Notes: generated from the letters alone by a model not told the origin. Counted from the first letter of the stretch, positions 11,041 through 20,132 are shown. The stretch is 64,000 nt of DNA from Mesorhizobium sp. (GCF_004962245.1 NZ_SUHQ01000023.1:7501-71500), one strand, 5' to 3'. Translations and numbers: made by a program.

Positions 11041-13311
11041 CTATAGCGGAATTGAGCGGTCGTCGGCAAAGGCCTGCAGCAGCGCCCGCATCGGCGACTT
11101 CTGGGACGGCGCCATGAGATTGTCGTCGAAGAACGCTTGCAGCTCGGCCAGCGGCAGTTCCGTCAGCATTGCCTTGACCGGACCGATCGAGGCCGGTGAC
11201 ATCGAGATCGACCGGTAGCCAAGGCCGATCAGCGCCATCGCCGAGATCGGCTTGCCGGCCAGTTCACCGCACAGGGTCACCGGGGTCTGATTGCGCACCC
11301 CGGCGTCGGCAATCTGCTTCAGAACGCGCAGGAACGGCGTCGACAGCGGATCGAAGCGGTCGGAGAGCTGCGTGTTGCCGCGATCGACCGCCATGACGAA
11401 CTGGAACAGATCGTTCGAGCCGACCGAGACGAAATCGACGGCCTTCATCAGCTCGTCGAGCTGGAACAGCAGCGAAGGCACTTCCAGCATGGCCCCGAGC
11501 TTCAGGCTGGTCGGCAAATGATGGGCAAAACGCGACAGATGCCGCACCTCGCGATCGATGATTTCGCGCGCCTGTGCGATTTCGCCGAGCTCCGTGACCA
11601 TCGGCAGCATCAGCTTCAGTTCACGCCCACCGCAGGCCTTCAGAAGCGCGCGGATCTGGGTGCGTAACAGGCCCGGCCGGTCGAGCGTCAGGCGGATGGC
11701 GCGCCAGCCGAGCGCCGGGTTCTCTTCCTGGGCCGCGTCCTTGAAATAGGGCAGCACCTTGTCGCCGCCGATATCGATGGTGCGGAAGGTCACCGGCTTG
11801 CCGCGCGCCGCGTCGAGCACGTCACGGTAGAGCCGTTCCTGGGCCTCCGCACGCGGAAAGGTCGAGGCGACCATGAACTGCAGCTCGGTGCGGAACAGGC
11901 CGATGCCGGCGGCGCCCGCCTCGGCAAGCTGCGGCAGATCGACGGCCAGGCCCGCATTCATCAGAAGATCGACCTGGACGCCGTCCTTGGTCACCGACGG
12001 CTTCTTGCGCAGTTCGCGATAGACCTCCTGCCGCCGAGCCCGGAAGCGGACCTTTTCGGCATAGGCGGCTTCGAGGTCGGGCTGAGGGCGCAGATGGATC
12101 GTGCCTTCTTCGCCGTCGACGATGATGGCGTCGCCGTTTTCCGCCATGGAGACGGCGCCCTTCATCTGGCCCGCGACCGGTATGCCCATGGCCCGCGCCA
12201 CGATGACGACATGGCTGGTCGCCGCGCCGTCCTCCAGCACCAGCCCGCGCAGCTTGTCTCTGGGATAATCGAGCAGTTCGGCGGCCCCCATCGAGCGGGC
12301 GACGATGATGGCATCTTTCGGCAGCGAGGCTGCGACATCGTCCGGCCCGCGCCCCATCAACTGGCGCAGCAGCCGGTTGGCGAGATCGTCGAAATCGCTC
12401 ATCCGCTCGCGCAGATACGGATCGGTCATGTGCAGCATGCGGGCACGCATGTCGCTCTGCACCTTTTCCACCGCCGCTTCCGCCGTCAGGCCATTGCGGA
12501 TCGCCTCTTCCAGCCGGCGCACCCAGCCGCTGTCATTTGCGAACATGCGATAGGCTTCGAGCACCTGGCGATGCTCGCCCTCGAAGGCGACTTCGCGGCG
12601 TTCCAGCATGTCGTCGATGGAGAGCCTGAGCGAACCGAGGGAGGTATCGAGGCGCCTGATCTCCTCCTCGCTGTCCTCGTTGAACAGATTGGTGACGACG
12701 ATGCGCGGCTCGTGCAGCACGACATGGCCGAGCCCGACGCCCTCGTTGAAGGACAGGCCGGTAAAGCTCACCGGGCGGCGCAGGTCGAGTTCGAGCCCGG
12801 GCCGGGTCAGCCGGGCGAGGTCGCCGGTGGCGATCATCTCGGCGATCACCATCGCCGTTGTTTCCAGCGCCTCGACCTCGTCGTCGCGGTAGTGGCGCAT
12901 GGTCTTGTTCTGGACGACCAGCACGCCGAGCGTGCGCCCCGCCCTGAGCACCGGCACGCCGAGGAAGGAATTGTAGATCTCTTCCCCCGTCTCGGGCAGG
13001 TAGGCGAAGGCGGGATGTTCCTGCGCGTTGGAGAGATTGAGCGGCCGTGCCGAGGCCGCGATCGTGCCGACGAGGCCTTCCCCCAGCCGGAGCTGCGCCA
13101 AATGGACGGCGTTCGGGTTCAGGCCCTCGGTGGCATAGAGTTCGAGCACCGAATCAGCGCGCAGCACGTAGAGCGAGCACACTTCGGCGACCATGTTGGA
13201 GGCGATGTCGCGCACGATGCGGTCGAGCCGCTCCTGCGGCTCCAGCGGCTCCTGCATGAGCTCGCGGAGCCGTTTCAGCAAAACGCGCGGGCCGCTGGCC
13301 GTATCACGCAT
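11041..13311 (-). CDS. ptsP: Nitrogen-PTS enzyme I (PEP-protein phosphotransferase)
   Basis: Start set at the ATG at 13311 (756 aa) because GGAG lies 11 nt before it; an upstream ATG at 13335 has no such site. Parts: N-terminal GAF domain (about 15-165), PEP-utiliser N domain, swivelling phosphohistidine domain with GAATSH, phosphorylated His367, and the C-terminal TIM-barrel PEP-binding domain. It passes phosphate from PEP to NPr and then EIIA-Ntr, a regulatory cascade linking nitrogen and potassium status to metabolism. The GAF domain is the known sensor of glutamine or 2-oxoglutarate in such enzymes. Confidence 0.96.
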   Translation of the reverse strand: MRDTASGPRVLLKRLRELMQEPLEPQERLDRIVRDIASNMVAEVCSLYVLRADSVLELYATEGLNPNAVHLAQLRLGEGLVGTIAASARPLNLSNAQEHPAFAYLPETGEEIYNSFLGVPVLRAGRTLGVLVVQNKTMRHYRDDEVEALETTAMVIAEMIATGDLARLTRPGLELDLRRPVSFTGLSFNEGVGLGHVVLHEPRIVVTNLFNEDSEEEIRRLDTSLGSLRLSIDDMLERREVAFEGEHRQVLEAYRMFANDSGWVRRLEEAIRNGLTAEAAVEKVQSDMRARMLHMTDPYLRERMSDFDDLANRLLRQLMGRGPDDVAASLPKDAIIVARSMGAAELLDYPRDKLRGLVLEDGAATSHVVIVARAMGIPVAGQMKGAVSMAENGDAIIVDGEEGTIHLRPQPDLEAAYAEKVRFRARRQEVYRELRKKPSVTKDGVQVDLLMNAGLAVDLPQLAEAGAAGIGLFRTELQFMVASTFPRAEAQERLYRDVLDAARGKPVTFRTIDIGGDKVLPYFKDAAQEENPALGWRAIRLTLDRPGLLRTQIRALLKACGGRELKLMLPMVTELGEIAQAREIIDREVRHLSRFAHHLPTSLKLGAMLEVPSLLFQLDELMKAVDFVSVGSNDLFQFVMAVDRGNTQLSDRFDPLSTPFLRVLKQIADAGVRNQTPVTLCGELAGKPISAMALIGLGYRSISMSPASIGPVKAMLTELPLAELQAFFDDNLMAPSQKSPMRALLQAFADDRSIPL

Positions 13312-13386
13312 CGCGGCTTGTTCTCCAATGGACATTTTGCCCGCCGCAGTTTCTCCCGCGGCCGGCGCTCACGCAACAACTCAATT

Positions 13387-13508
13387 AGGGCGCCGTGCGT
13401 CCAATTGGACGCACAAAGGACGCTCTAAGACTTTCGATCTGCTGCATCGTACTTTCCGAACCGAAGGTCAGCGCAGCAAAAATCGACTTCGATTCTCGGG
13501 CCGATGCA
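13387..13508. repeat. Intergenic palindromic repeat, family B, copy 2
   Basis: Contains the perfect palindrome GTGCGTCCAATTGGACGCAC (13395-13414), then GGACGCTCTAAG and the ATCGACTTCGATTCTCGGGC block. It matches the copy at 4279-4390; a truncated copy lies at 47796-47835. It fills the gap between lysC stop and ptsP start. Confidence 0.8.
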
Positions 13509-13513
13509 GTCTG

Positions 13514-14767
13514 CTACTGCTTATCCAGACCGTAGACGGAATGCAAAGTACGAACTGCAAGTTCGGTGTAGGGACCGTCGATCAGGATCGAAATCTTGAT
13601 CTCGGAGGTCGTGATCGCACGGATGTTGATCGCCTTGTCGGCCAGCGCCTTGAAGGCGGTGGCGGCAACGCCCGCATGGCTGCGCATGCCGATGCCGATC
13701 ACCGAGACCTTCGACATGCCGGCTTCCGATTGCACCACGTCGTAACCGATCGTGGCCTTTAGCCGCTCAAGCACGGCAAGCGCCTTGTCGACATCGCCGG
13801 ACGGCACGGTGAAGGTCATGTCGGTGAACTTGCCGTCCTCGGAAATGTTCTGGACGATCATGTCGACATTGATGTTGGCCTCGGCCAGCGGCCCGAAAAT
13901 GCCGGCGGCAACGCCCGGCCGGTCGCCGACACGGCGCAACGAAATCTGCGCTTCGTCCTTGGCGTAGGCAATTCCAGTGACGACCTGCTGTTCCACGATC
14001 TCTTCCTCGTCGCAAATAAGCGTTCCGGGCGGATTGAGCAAATCCCCCATTCCGGGCGCGTCGGGATCGTCGAAGGACGACCGCACGAAAGTACGCACCC
14101 TGTGCACCATGGCAAGCTCGACCGAGCGCACCTGCAGGACCTTGGCGCCGAGTGAGGCCATTTCAAGCATTTCCTCGAAGGAAATCTTGGCCAGCCGCCG
14201 CGCCTTCGGTTCGATGCGCGGATCGGTGGTGTAGACCCCGTCGACATCGGTGTAGATGTCGCATCGGTCGGCCTTGACCGCCGCCGCGATGGCGACAGCG
14301 CTGGTGTCGGAGCCGCCGCGGCCGAGCGTCGCGATGCGGTTGTCCGGTCCGATGCCCTGGAAGCCGGCGACCACCGCCACCTGGCCCTCACCGAAGCGCT
14401 TGATCAGGAAAGCGCCGTCGATGTCGAGAATGCGCGCCGCGCCATGCGCATTGTCGGTCTTGATCGGGATTTGCCAGCCTTGCCAGGAGCGGGCATGGAC
14501 ACCCATGTTCTGCAGCGCGATCGCCAGCAGGCCGGCAGTGACTTGCTCGCCGGAGGCGACGACGGCGTCATATTCGCGCGCATCGTGCATCGGTGAGGCT
14601 TCGCGCGTCCATTGCACGAGTTCGTTGGTCTTGCCGGCCATCGCCGAGACGACCACCGCGACCTCATGGCCGGCATCGACCTCGCGTTTGACATGGCGCG
14701 CCACATTGCGGATGCGGGCGATGTCGGCGACGGAGGTTCCGCCGAATTTCATCACGATGCGCGCCAT
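13514..14767 (-). CDS. lysC: Aspartate kinase
   Basis: Start set at the ATG giving MARIVMKFGGTSVAD; the frame stays open upstream without a family match. 417 aa, the single-chain length of alphaproteobacterial LysC. The amino-acid kinase domain (1-250) has KFGGTS at 7-12, and two ACT domains follow (about 265-340 and 345-415) for feedback control by lysine/threonine. First step from aspartate to lysine, threonine, methionine and diaminopimelate. lysA and argH further along the window are other amino-acid genes but lie 44 kb away. Confidence 0.97.
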   Translation of the reverse strand: MARIVMKFGGTSVADIARIRNVARHVKREVDAGHEVAVVVSAMAGKTNELVQWTREASPMHDAREYDAVVASGEQVTAGLLAIALQNMGVHARSWQGWQIPIKTDNAHGAARILDIDGAFLIKRFGEGQVAVVAGFQGIGPDNRIATLGRGGSDTSAVAIAAAVKADRCDIYTDVDGVYTTDPRIEPKARRLAKISFEEMLEMASLGAKVLQVRSVELAMVHRVRTFVRSSFDDPDAPGMGDLLNPPGTLICDEEEIVEQQVVTGIAYAKDEAQISLRRVGDRPGVAAGIFGPLAEANINVDMIVQNISEDGKFTDMTFTVPSGDVDKALAVLERLKATIGYDVVQSEAGMSKVSVIGIGMRSHAGVAATAFKALADKAINIRAITTSEIKISILIDGPYTELAVRTLHSVYGLDKQ

Positions 14768-14978
14768 GGAAGCGAAATGCCTTTGACTGGGTGCCGTGCC
14801 GACGGCCGAAAAAACGGAAAAGAGAGCGTCCGGCTGGGCCGGCCGCTGAATGCGCGGCCTCCTTAGCCAAATGCTCCGGGTTTCGCAAGGCATGCCGCCG
14901 GTTGCGGCTGGCGAAGAAGGCAGCACTCGAGCGGAGCAGCGCGCGCCCGCACCGCCTGTCGGGGAAATGGTGGTGGCT

Positions 14979-15563
14979 TCAGCCCAGGCGCGCCGCGCCT
15001 CTCCACAGGCCCGGATAGTCGACAACGAAGCCGGCCGGCGAGACTTCAAGGATCTCGTCGTAGCCGAACATGGGCGCAGCATAGGCGTAACGGGTCCCGT
15101 CGAGACGCCGGTAGGTCTGTTCGAGGCGCACCAGCCTTAGTTCGGGAAATGTCAGATACGCGGCCGGAGCGGGTGTCGCCATGCCGACCTCCAGGTCGAA
15201 ACGGCGGATCGCCAGCAGATTGGTGGCGGGCGTGAAGCCGAGATCGATATCGATGAGGCCAGCGACGTCTCCTTGGCGTTCGCCGTTCAGCGTCCATCCA
15301 TCGTCGGCACGTCGTTCAATCGCATAATGCAGGTCTTGCGTGCCGAGAAAGCCGTCGACGCGCGCCGATCGCGCGCGCCAGCCGGCATCGCAGGTCACCT
15401 CGTAGGCAAGGTTGCACGGCTTGCCGTCCTGGACGAAAAGGGCCTGCCCCTTGAGGCTGTGCCCGCCATCCGATTGCGAAAGCCGGCCAGATTCGGACAA
15501 CAGGCACGCGTCATGGCCCTCCAGGTCAAGCCGACGCCAAAGGATCGAAGCTACGATTCGCAT
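14979..15563 (-). CDS. Putative glycolipid-binding domain protein (PF06475-like)
   Basis: Start at the ATG at 15563 with GGAG 9 nt upstream; 194 aa. The family pattern is clear: WRRLDLEGHDAC near the start, CDAGWRARSARVDG, the repeated IDIDLGFTPATNLLAIRR core, FPELRLVRLEQTYRR and the terminal GFVVDYPGLW. The family is named for a proposed glycolipid-binding fold, but no biological role is proven. No signal peptide is visible, so it is likely cytoplasmic. It lies upstream of lysC on the same strand with a 211-bp gap. Confidence 0.82.
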   Translation of the reverse strand: MRIVASILWRRLDLEGHDACLLSESGRLSQSDGGHSLKGQALFVQDGKPCNLAYEVTCDAGWRARSARVDGFLGTQDLHYAIERRADDGWTLNGERQGDVAGLIDIDLGFTPATNLLAIRRFDLEVGMATPAPAAYLTFPELRLVRLEQTYRRLDGTRYAYAAPMFGYDEILEVSPAGFVVDYPGLWRGAARLG

Positions 15564-15768
15564 TTTGGTCCACTCCCTTTGAAGCGATGCCTTTCCTTCG
15601 TTCGCCCGGGTAATTTGTTTCCTTATGGGGCTTAACAAAGCTGACATGTGCTGACGGAACGCAAGCGGCAACACCCGACATTCGCGGACATCGTGAGCAT
15701 CGCCCTGTCAGCAGCCGAAAATGCTGTCTTGACATTCGCTGCCTCGCGCCCGACTTCCTAAACGCACC

Positions 15769-15818
15769 AGAGCGCGATCAGCAAAAGTGGTATCCGGTTT
15801 TGCGTCCGATCGCGCTCT
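15769..15818. repeat. RIME-like palindrome (family A variant) upstream of ubiG
   Basis: Fifty bp bounded by perfect 11-bp inverted ends AGAGCGCGATC / GATCGCGCTCT, with AAAAGTGG-TATCCGGTTTT inside. The interior resembles the AAAAGTGGGAACCGGTTTTC core of the copies near 37.3, 41.4 and 61.3 kb. Confidence 0.7.
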
Positions 15819-15847
15819 GAACTTTTGAGCCTTCGGGAGACCAATCG

Positions 15848-16597
15848 ATGCCAGAGCCCCGACGTTCGACGATCGATGCCGGAGAAGTGGAGCGCTTTTC
15901 TGCACTTGCCGCCGAATGGTGGAATCCGAACGGCAAGTTCCGCCCGCTGCACAAGTTCAATCCGATCCGGCTCGCCTATATACGCGATCAGGTGGCGGCG
16001 CGCTTCGGCCGCGACCCGCGTGCGGCGCGGCCGTTCGAGGGCCTGCGGTTCCTCGACATCGGCTGCGGCGGCGGGCTGTTGTGCGAGCCGATGGCGCGGC
16101 TTGGTGCCGAAGTGGTCGGCGCCGACGCATCCACCACCAACATCGAAGTGGCCAAGCTGCATGCGGCGGAGGTCGGCGTGACGGTGGATTACCGCGCGAC
16201 GACGGCGGAGGACCTGGCCGACACCGGCGAGAAATTCGACGTCATCCTCAACATGGAAGTGGTCGAGCATGTCGCCGACATCGACCTGTTCGTGGCCAAA
16301 TGCGGCGAGATGCTCAAGCCGGACGGCATCATGTTCGTCGCCACCATCAACCGCACGCTGAAGGCGCTGGGTCTGGCCATCATCGGCGCCGAATATGTGC
16401 TGCGCTGGTTGCCGCGCGGCACCCACCAGTTCGGCAAGCTGGTGCGGCCGGACGAGCTGGAAAAGGCGCTTGCCGGCGCTGGCCTGGTCATCATCGACCG
16501 CACCGGCGTCACCTACAACCCGCTCGCCGACCGCTGGCAGCGGTCGAAGGACATGGACGTCAACTATATGGTGCTGGCGGAGAAGGCACCCGTCTGA
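15848..16597 (+). CDS. ubiG: Ubiquinone biosynthesis O-methyltransferase UbiG
   Basis: 249 aa. [23 protein letters not shown] at the N-terminus is a UbiG hallmark, followed by the SAM motif LDIGCGGG (69-76) and an acidic residue ending strand 2 (VVGADAS). It carries out both O-methylations of the quinone ring in ubiquinone synthesis at the inner membrane face. GGGAGACC precedes the ATG by 5 nt. It is divergent from the lysC side, a common arrangement in Rhizobiales. Confidence 0.96.
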   Translation: MPEPRRSTIDAGEVERFSALAAEWWNPNGKFRPLHKFNPIRLAYIRDQVAARFGRDPRAARPFEGLRFLDIGCGGGLLCEPMARLGAEVVGADASTTNIEVAKLHAAEVGVTVDYRATTAEDLADTGEKFDVILNMEVVEHVADIDLFVAKCGEMLKPDGIMFVATINRTLKALGLAIIGAEYVLRWLPRGTHQFGKLVRPDELEKALAGAGLVIIDRTGVTYNPLADRWQRSKDMDVNYMVLAEKAPV

Positions 16598-16611
16598 AAC
16601 AGCCACAGCGC

Positions 16612-16756
16612 ACGCTCAGAGAGCGTTTCGAAACTCGCTCTGGCGAGTCATATGGTGGTGGTTTCGAGAACCGGAGCGCAGCGGACATTTGGGTCCGTGA
16701 GCACCGGAAGCGCAGAAAACGCCATCAGATGGCCGCCAGAGTAGAGTTTCCAAACG
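16612..16756. repeat. Intergenic repeat, family C, copy 1
   Basis: Shares TCGAGAACCGGAGCG, GTGAGCACCGGAAGCGCAGAAA and the following GTCAG/CATCAG segment with 37930-38050. The centre forms a small stem (GCGGAC..GTCCGT here, GCGTAC..GTACGT in the other copy) whose two sides changed together, a sign that the hairpin is maintained. It lies between the convergent ends of ubiG and the flavin reductase gene. Confidence 0.75.
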
Positions 16757-16761
16757 GTCTC

Positions 16762-17277
16762 TCAGGCGTCGAGCGGCCGATAGCCGCCGCGCCAGTAGAC
16801 GAGCGCCTGACCGGCATCGCAAGTCCGGACCGCCTCGACCGAACCGATGATGATCGAATGGGCGCCGCGATCGATCATCTCGTCGAGGCTGCAGTCGAAG
16901 GCGGCCACCGCATCCGAAAGCAGCGCGGCTCCGGTCTTCAGCGTCGTCCATTCGGCGCCTTCGTAACGATCCTTTCCCTTGATGCCGCCGAAACCCGAAA
17001 ACCGCTCCGCCACGCGCTGGTGCCGGGGGCCAAGCGAATTGACGCCGAAATGCCTGAAACGCTCGATCAGCGGCCAGGTCGACGAGGATCGGTTGACGCT
17101 GGCAATCACTTTCGGCGGTTCGGCCGACAGCAAAACGACCGAAATGACGACAAGACCGGAGCGATCCTCGCCAATGCCGGCCGTGATGACGCTGACATTG
17201 CCGACGATCAGCCGCATCGCTGCCCGAAAATCAGCTATGCTGACCGGAAGCTCCTCCGGAGACCTGGATTCAGTCAT
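16762..17277 (-). CDS. Flavin reductase-domain protein (NAD(P)H:FMN reductase component)
   Basis: 171 aa, a complete flavin_reduct domain: an N-terminal MRLIVGNVSVITAG segment, VVLLSAEPPKVIASVNRSSSTW in the flavin-binding strand region, FGVNSL, and a C-terminal segment around IIIGSVEAV. Such small proteins reduce free FMN for a partner monooxygenase. It starts 12 bp after the stop of the LLM-type monooxygenase gene on the same strand, so the pair forms a typical two-component flavin monooxygenase operon. The substrate is unknown. Confidence 0.87.
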   Translation of the reverse strand: MTESRSPEELPVSIADFRAAMRLIVGNVSVITAGIGEDRSGLVVISVVLLSAEPPKVIASVNRSSSTWPLIERFRHFGVNSLGPRHQRVAERFSGFGGIKGKDRYEGAEWTTLKTGAALLSDAVAAFDCSLDEMIDRGAHSIIIGSVEAVRTCDAGQALVYWRGGYRPLDA

Positions 17278-17289
17278 GCTGGCCTCCTC

Positions 17290-18413
17290 CTAGGCGGCCG
17301 ACTGCATCGCCGCCGGCGCTATGCGGATCCCTCTCTGCTCGAGAATGGGCAGGACGGTGTCACGGAAATACGGGAACTCCTCGGCATAATCGACGAAGGA
17401 CAGCGTCGATCCTCGAAACCCGGCCTCATGCAGTGCCGTGATCCCATCGGCGACCTGTTCCGGCGTGCCGGTGAGCGGGAAGCCGCCATGGCCGGCCGCC
17501 ATGCGGTCGCGAATGAGCGCCAGCAGATCGTGCGGAAACGACTGCGCATGAGCAAATTGCAGCCGCACCAGATTGTCGACGGCCGCCCAGTCGGCATTGG
17601 TGCGGCCGAAATGCTCGAGATAGTCCTTCGCTTCCTTTTCCGTCGGCCGGCAGACGACATGCGCAAAGGTCAGCACGTCGACACTGCTGCCGGCCGCCAC
17701 GGCCTGTTCCTTCAATGCCGCGATCTCGTCCCTCGAGCGCGCGAGGTCGATTGCCGGCGTGAACAGGAAATCGGCGTTGCGGACGGCGAATTTGCGGCCT
17801 CTTCGGAACCCGCCGCGTTGAGGATCGGCAGCGGTGACGACGGGCGCGGATCGCCGAGAACATTCTTCAGCTTGAACCAGGTTCCGTCCCAGTCGAACGC
17901 TTCGGTTCGGCTCCACAACGCCCTCACGATGTCGAACCATTCCTGCGCATAGCCGTAGCGCGTGACATGATCGTCGGGCAGCGTCAGCCCAAGCGCTTCG
18001 TATTCGGGCTTGTTCCAACCGGCAACGATGTTGAGGCCGATACGGCCACGGCTGATCTGGTCGATGGTCGCCAGTTGCTTGGCAACGACGACCGGATGGT
18101 TTGCCGCCGTGTGGGTGGTGGCGAAAACCGTGATATTGCGGGTAAGCGCCAGCAGCCCGGCCGCCCAGGTGATCGTCTCCAGCACGTTGCCGTGGAAGTT
18201 GGTTTCCCCGCCATAGCCGATCCAGCGGGCGATCGGCAGCATGAAGTCGATGCCGGCCTCGTCGAGGAGGCGGGCGAGGCGCAGATTGTTGTCCCAGGAA
18301 CTGACCCAGCGCTCGGGAACCTTGGTGACGGTCATGCCGCCGGAGCAGTTGGACGCGAATGTGCCGAGAAAGAAGGGCTGCGCATTGGGCGCGGTCTTGT
18401 CGAGCATGCTCAC
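17290..18413 (-). pseudogene. LLM-class flavin-dependent monooxygenase, broken by a 1-base frameshift
   Basis: The N-terminal 200 residues read from the ATG at 18413 (FFLGTFASNCSGG..., DFMLPIARWIGYGGET, LNIVAGWNKPEYEALG) and the C-terminal 165 residues read in another frame (KFAVRNADFLFTP... to the stop at 17290). Restoring one C to the GGCCT run near 17795-17800 makes GSEEGRKFAVRNADF and a continuous protein of about 374 aa, the normal length for SfnG/SsuD/RutA-like bacterial luciferase-fold enzymes. Both halves keep good codon use, so this is either a very recent mutation or a sequencing error. Predicted role: FMNH2-dependent oxygenation of a small organic (perhaps sulfonated, sulfone or heterocyclic) compound, with the adjacent reductase supplying FMNH2. 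Confidence 0.85.
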
Positions 18414-18442
18414 GGTGGTTCCCCCTCCATCTTTGATTATAA

Positions 18443-18467
18443 TTTATGATAGAAAGTCTATCATAAA
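18443..18467. promoter_or_regulatory. Perfect 25-bp palindromic operator between monooxygenase and regulator
   Basis: TTTATGATAGA, 3 bp, TCTATCATAAA: two perfect 11-bp half-sites in an AT-rich gap between divergent genes. Position and symmetry are what a dimeric winged-helix repressor would bind, most simply the protein encoded at 18524. No direct proof. Confidence 0.7.
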
Positions 18468-18523
18468 CTTTTGTAGACGCAATCGTTTGGATCGGCGCAT
18501 GCTGCGCGGCGAGGAACAGAGTG

Positions 18524-19120
18524 ATGAACGACCGGCGCAAACTTTCGGAGACGCAAGCGAAATTGCTGGATCGCGGCTGGCATCTCGCGCGCACGCCGCT
18601 CGAAATCGACGTGGCGGAAGTCGAGTACGCGCTGATGCGCTGCTACGAGGCGTTCGGCCACTGGCAGGCCGAGTGCCTTGCCACGGTGATCGAGTTTTCC
18701 GCCAGCGGGCCTGAGAACGCACTGCTCCACATCATCAGGATGAATGACCGGCCAAAGAGCGTCCGCGATCTGGCCCAGATGACCAATCGTGATGACATTC
18801 CCAACATCCAGTACAGTTTGCGCAAGCTGCTGAAGGGCGGCCTCGTCAAGCGCATGGGCAGCGGCAGGGCCGGTGTCACCTACGAAGTCACGCCGCTCGG
18901 TTATCGCGTCACCGAACGCTATGCCGATATCCGTTCTGTCCTGCTCATCGAAACCGTGATGCGCGTTCCGGACATGGCAAGCAAGCTCGAAGAAGCGGCG
19001 CGCACGCTCGAACTGATGACGGGCATTTACGAGCAGGCGGCCCGCGCCGCCGCCACCCACCGCCGTCGACACCCGCAGCCGGAACCTGGGGGCGATCAGA
19101 ACGACAGCGATATAGACTAA
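18524..19120 (+). CDS. MarR-like winged-helix transcriptional regulator
   Basis: 198 aa from the ATG at 18524, with GAGG 9 nt upstream (a GTG directly before it is an alternative). The middle of the protein (about 60-150) is a winged helix: SVRDLAQMTNRDDIPNIQYSLRKLLKGGLVKRMGSGRAGVTYEVTPLGYRV has the recognition helix and a wing with the basic/Gly turn. The N-terminal helix and the C-terminal helix (TVMRVPDMASKLEEAARTLELM) would form the dimer interface. Divergent from the monooxygenase genes across a perfect palindrome, so it probably represses them and itself until a ligand binds. The tail is disordered. Confidence 0.82.
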   Translation: MNDRRKLSETQAKLLDRGWHLARTPLEIDVAEVEYALMRCYEAFGHWQAECLATVIEFSASGPENALLHIIRMNDRPKSVRDLAQMTNRDDIPNIQYSLRKLLKGGLVKRMGSGRAGVTYEVTPLGYRVTERYADIRSVLLIETVMRVPDMASKLEEAARTLELMTGIYEQAARAAATHRRRHPQPEPGGDQNDSDID

Positions 19121-19133
19121 AGGGCCTCTTGGG

Positions 19134-20048
19134 TCACGCCGCCTGGCTTTGCGCCTTTGTGGCGATCTGGCTTTGCGCTTTCGTGGTGATGAAGACGCCG
19201 GCGGTGATGATGACGGCACCCGCCCAGGTCAGCAATTGATAGTGCTCGCCGAGAAAGACCGTTCCGGCAAACAGCCCGACCGCAGCCGCGACATAGCCGA
19301 TCTGGCTGAGATAGACCGGGCCGCCGACTGCCTGCAGCCGGAAGAAGAAGGCGAACATCGCCGCGGCTGACGCGACCTGCCCGACGACCACCAGCGGCAC
19401 GCCGCCGAGCAGGGCGAACGAACCGCCGCCCTGCAGCGTGAGGATGCCGCAAAGAAGCAGCGCGGCCGATGCCAGGTGGCTGCCGACGGCAAGCTCGATC
19501 GGTCCGGTCCCTTCGGGCCAGTCGACCGTACGGTAGATGTTGCCGGCGGCAAGGCTGACCGGGATGAGCAGCCCTACCGCCACCCAGAAGAATTCGGCCG
19601 GCTGGCCGGCCTCACCGCGCGTCACCGCCACCATCACCGCGCCAGCGAAGCCAACGGCAATGCCGACGACGCCAAGCAGATTGGGGCGCCGGACGCCGAG
19701 CAGGATCGAAAATACCAGCGTGACCACCGGCGACAGCGTGAACATGATGCCGGTGTAGCCGGCGCCAAGATGCGGAATGGCCGAGAACATCAGGAGATTG
19801 GGGAAGGCGTAGGACACCGCCGCGGTGACGAAGAAATAGCGCAGCCTGTGCGGAGTGAGCCGGATGCGCTGCCCGCGCAGCAGCAAGGCGCAGAAAAGCA
19901 CGCCGCCGGCGCCGAGCGAGATGACGAGCGCCCAGACCATGGCGGAAACGCCGGCCACTGTCGCGATCTTGCCGAACGGCAGCGTCAGGCCGAGCAGGCC
20001 GCCTGTGACGACCAAAAGGCCGAGCGCCGAATCCCAGATTAATTTCAT
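19134..20048 (-). CDS. EamA/DMT-family transporter
   Basis: 304 aa with about ten hydrophobic segments in two five-helix halves, the drug/metabolite transporter plan. Motifs are PNLLMFSAIPHLGAGYTGIMFTLSPVV near the end of the first half and GPVYLSQIGYVAAAVGLFAGTVFLGE in the second. It likely exports amino acids or other small metabolites; the substrate cannot be told. The C-terminus ends in a duplicated IATKAQSQ segment produced by a 24-bp tandem repeat. Divergent from a MarR gene that probably controls it. Confidence 0.88.
   Translation of the reverse strand: MKLIWDSALGLLVVTGGLLGLTLPFGKIATVAGVSAMVWALVISLGAGGVLFCALLLRGQRIRLTPHRLRYFFVTAAVSYAFPNLLMFSAIPHLGAGYTGIMFTLSPVVTLVFSILLGVRRPNLLGVVGIAVGFAGAVMVAVTRGEAGQPAEFFWVAVGLLIPVSLAAGNIYRTVDWPEGTGPIELAVGSHLASAALLLCGILTLQGGGSFALLGGVPLVVVGQVASAAAMFAFFFRLQAVGGPVYLSQIGYVAAAVGLFAGTVFLGEHYQLLTWAGAVIITAGVFITTKAQSQIATKAQSQAA
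19143..19190. repeat. 24-bp tandem duplication at the 3' end of the EamA gene
   Basis: 19143-19166 and 19167-19190 match at 21 of 24 bases (CTGGCTTTGCGC..GTGG.GAT). In frame, doubling the (T/A)TKAQSQ(I/A) tail; the second copy of the peptide sits just before the stop. Confidence 0.8.
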
Positions 20049-20118
20049 TTCGTAACCCTGTCGCCTATTTTGCGGCTCTTGGCCGGCATCGCAACTTGAG
20101 ATAAGATAATATAAAGAT

Positions 20119-20132
20119 TCTTAACGTCAAGA
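20119..20132. promoter_or_regulatory. Candidate MarR operator (TCTTAACGTCAAGA)
   Basis: Near-perfect inverted repeat centred on ACGT, in the 102-bp gap between the divergent EamA and MarR genes, surrounded by AT-rich sequence. The TCTTGACGTCAAGA pattern is often seen beside MarR genes paired with exporters. Assigned by position and symmetry only. Confidence 0.5.

Noticed and set aside
9724-11046. 440-aa open frame antisense to prfA/prmC
   Set aside because: Shadow; both strands cannot be coding and prfA-prmC are unambiguous.
15916-17952. 678-aa open frame spanning ubiG, a repeat and the flavin reductase region
   Set aside because: Out-of-frame shadow of ubiG (Arg/His-rich) that crosses a repeat; no domain can be read in it.
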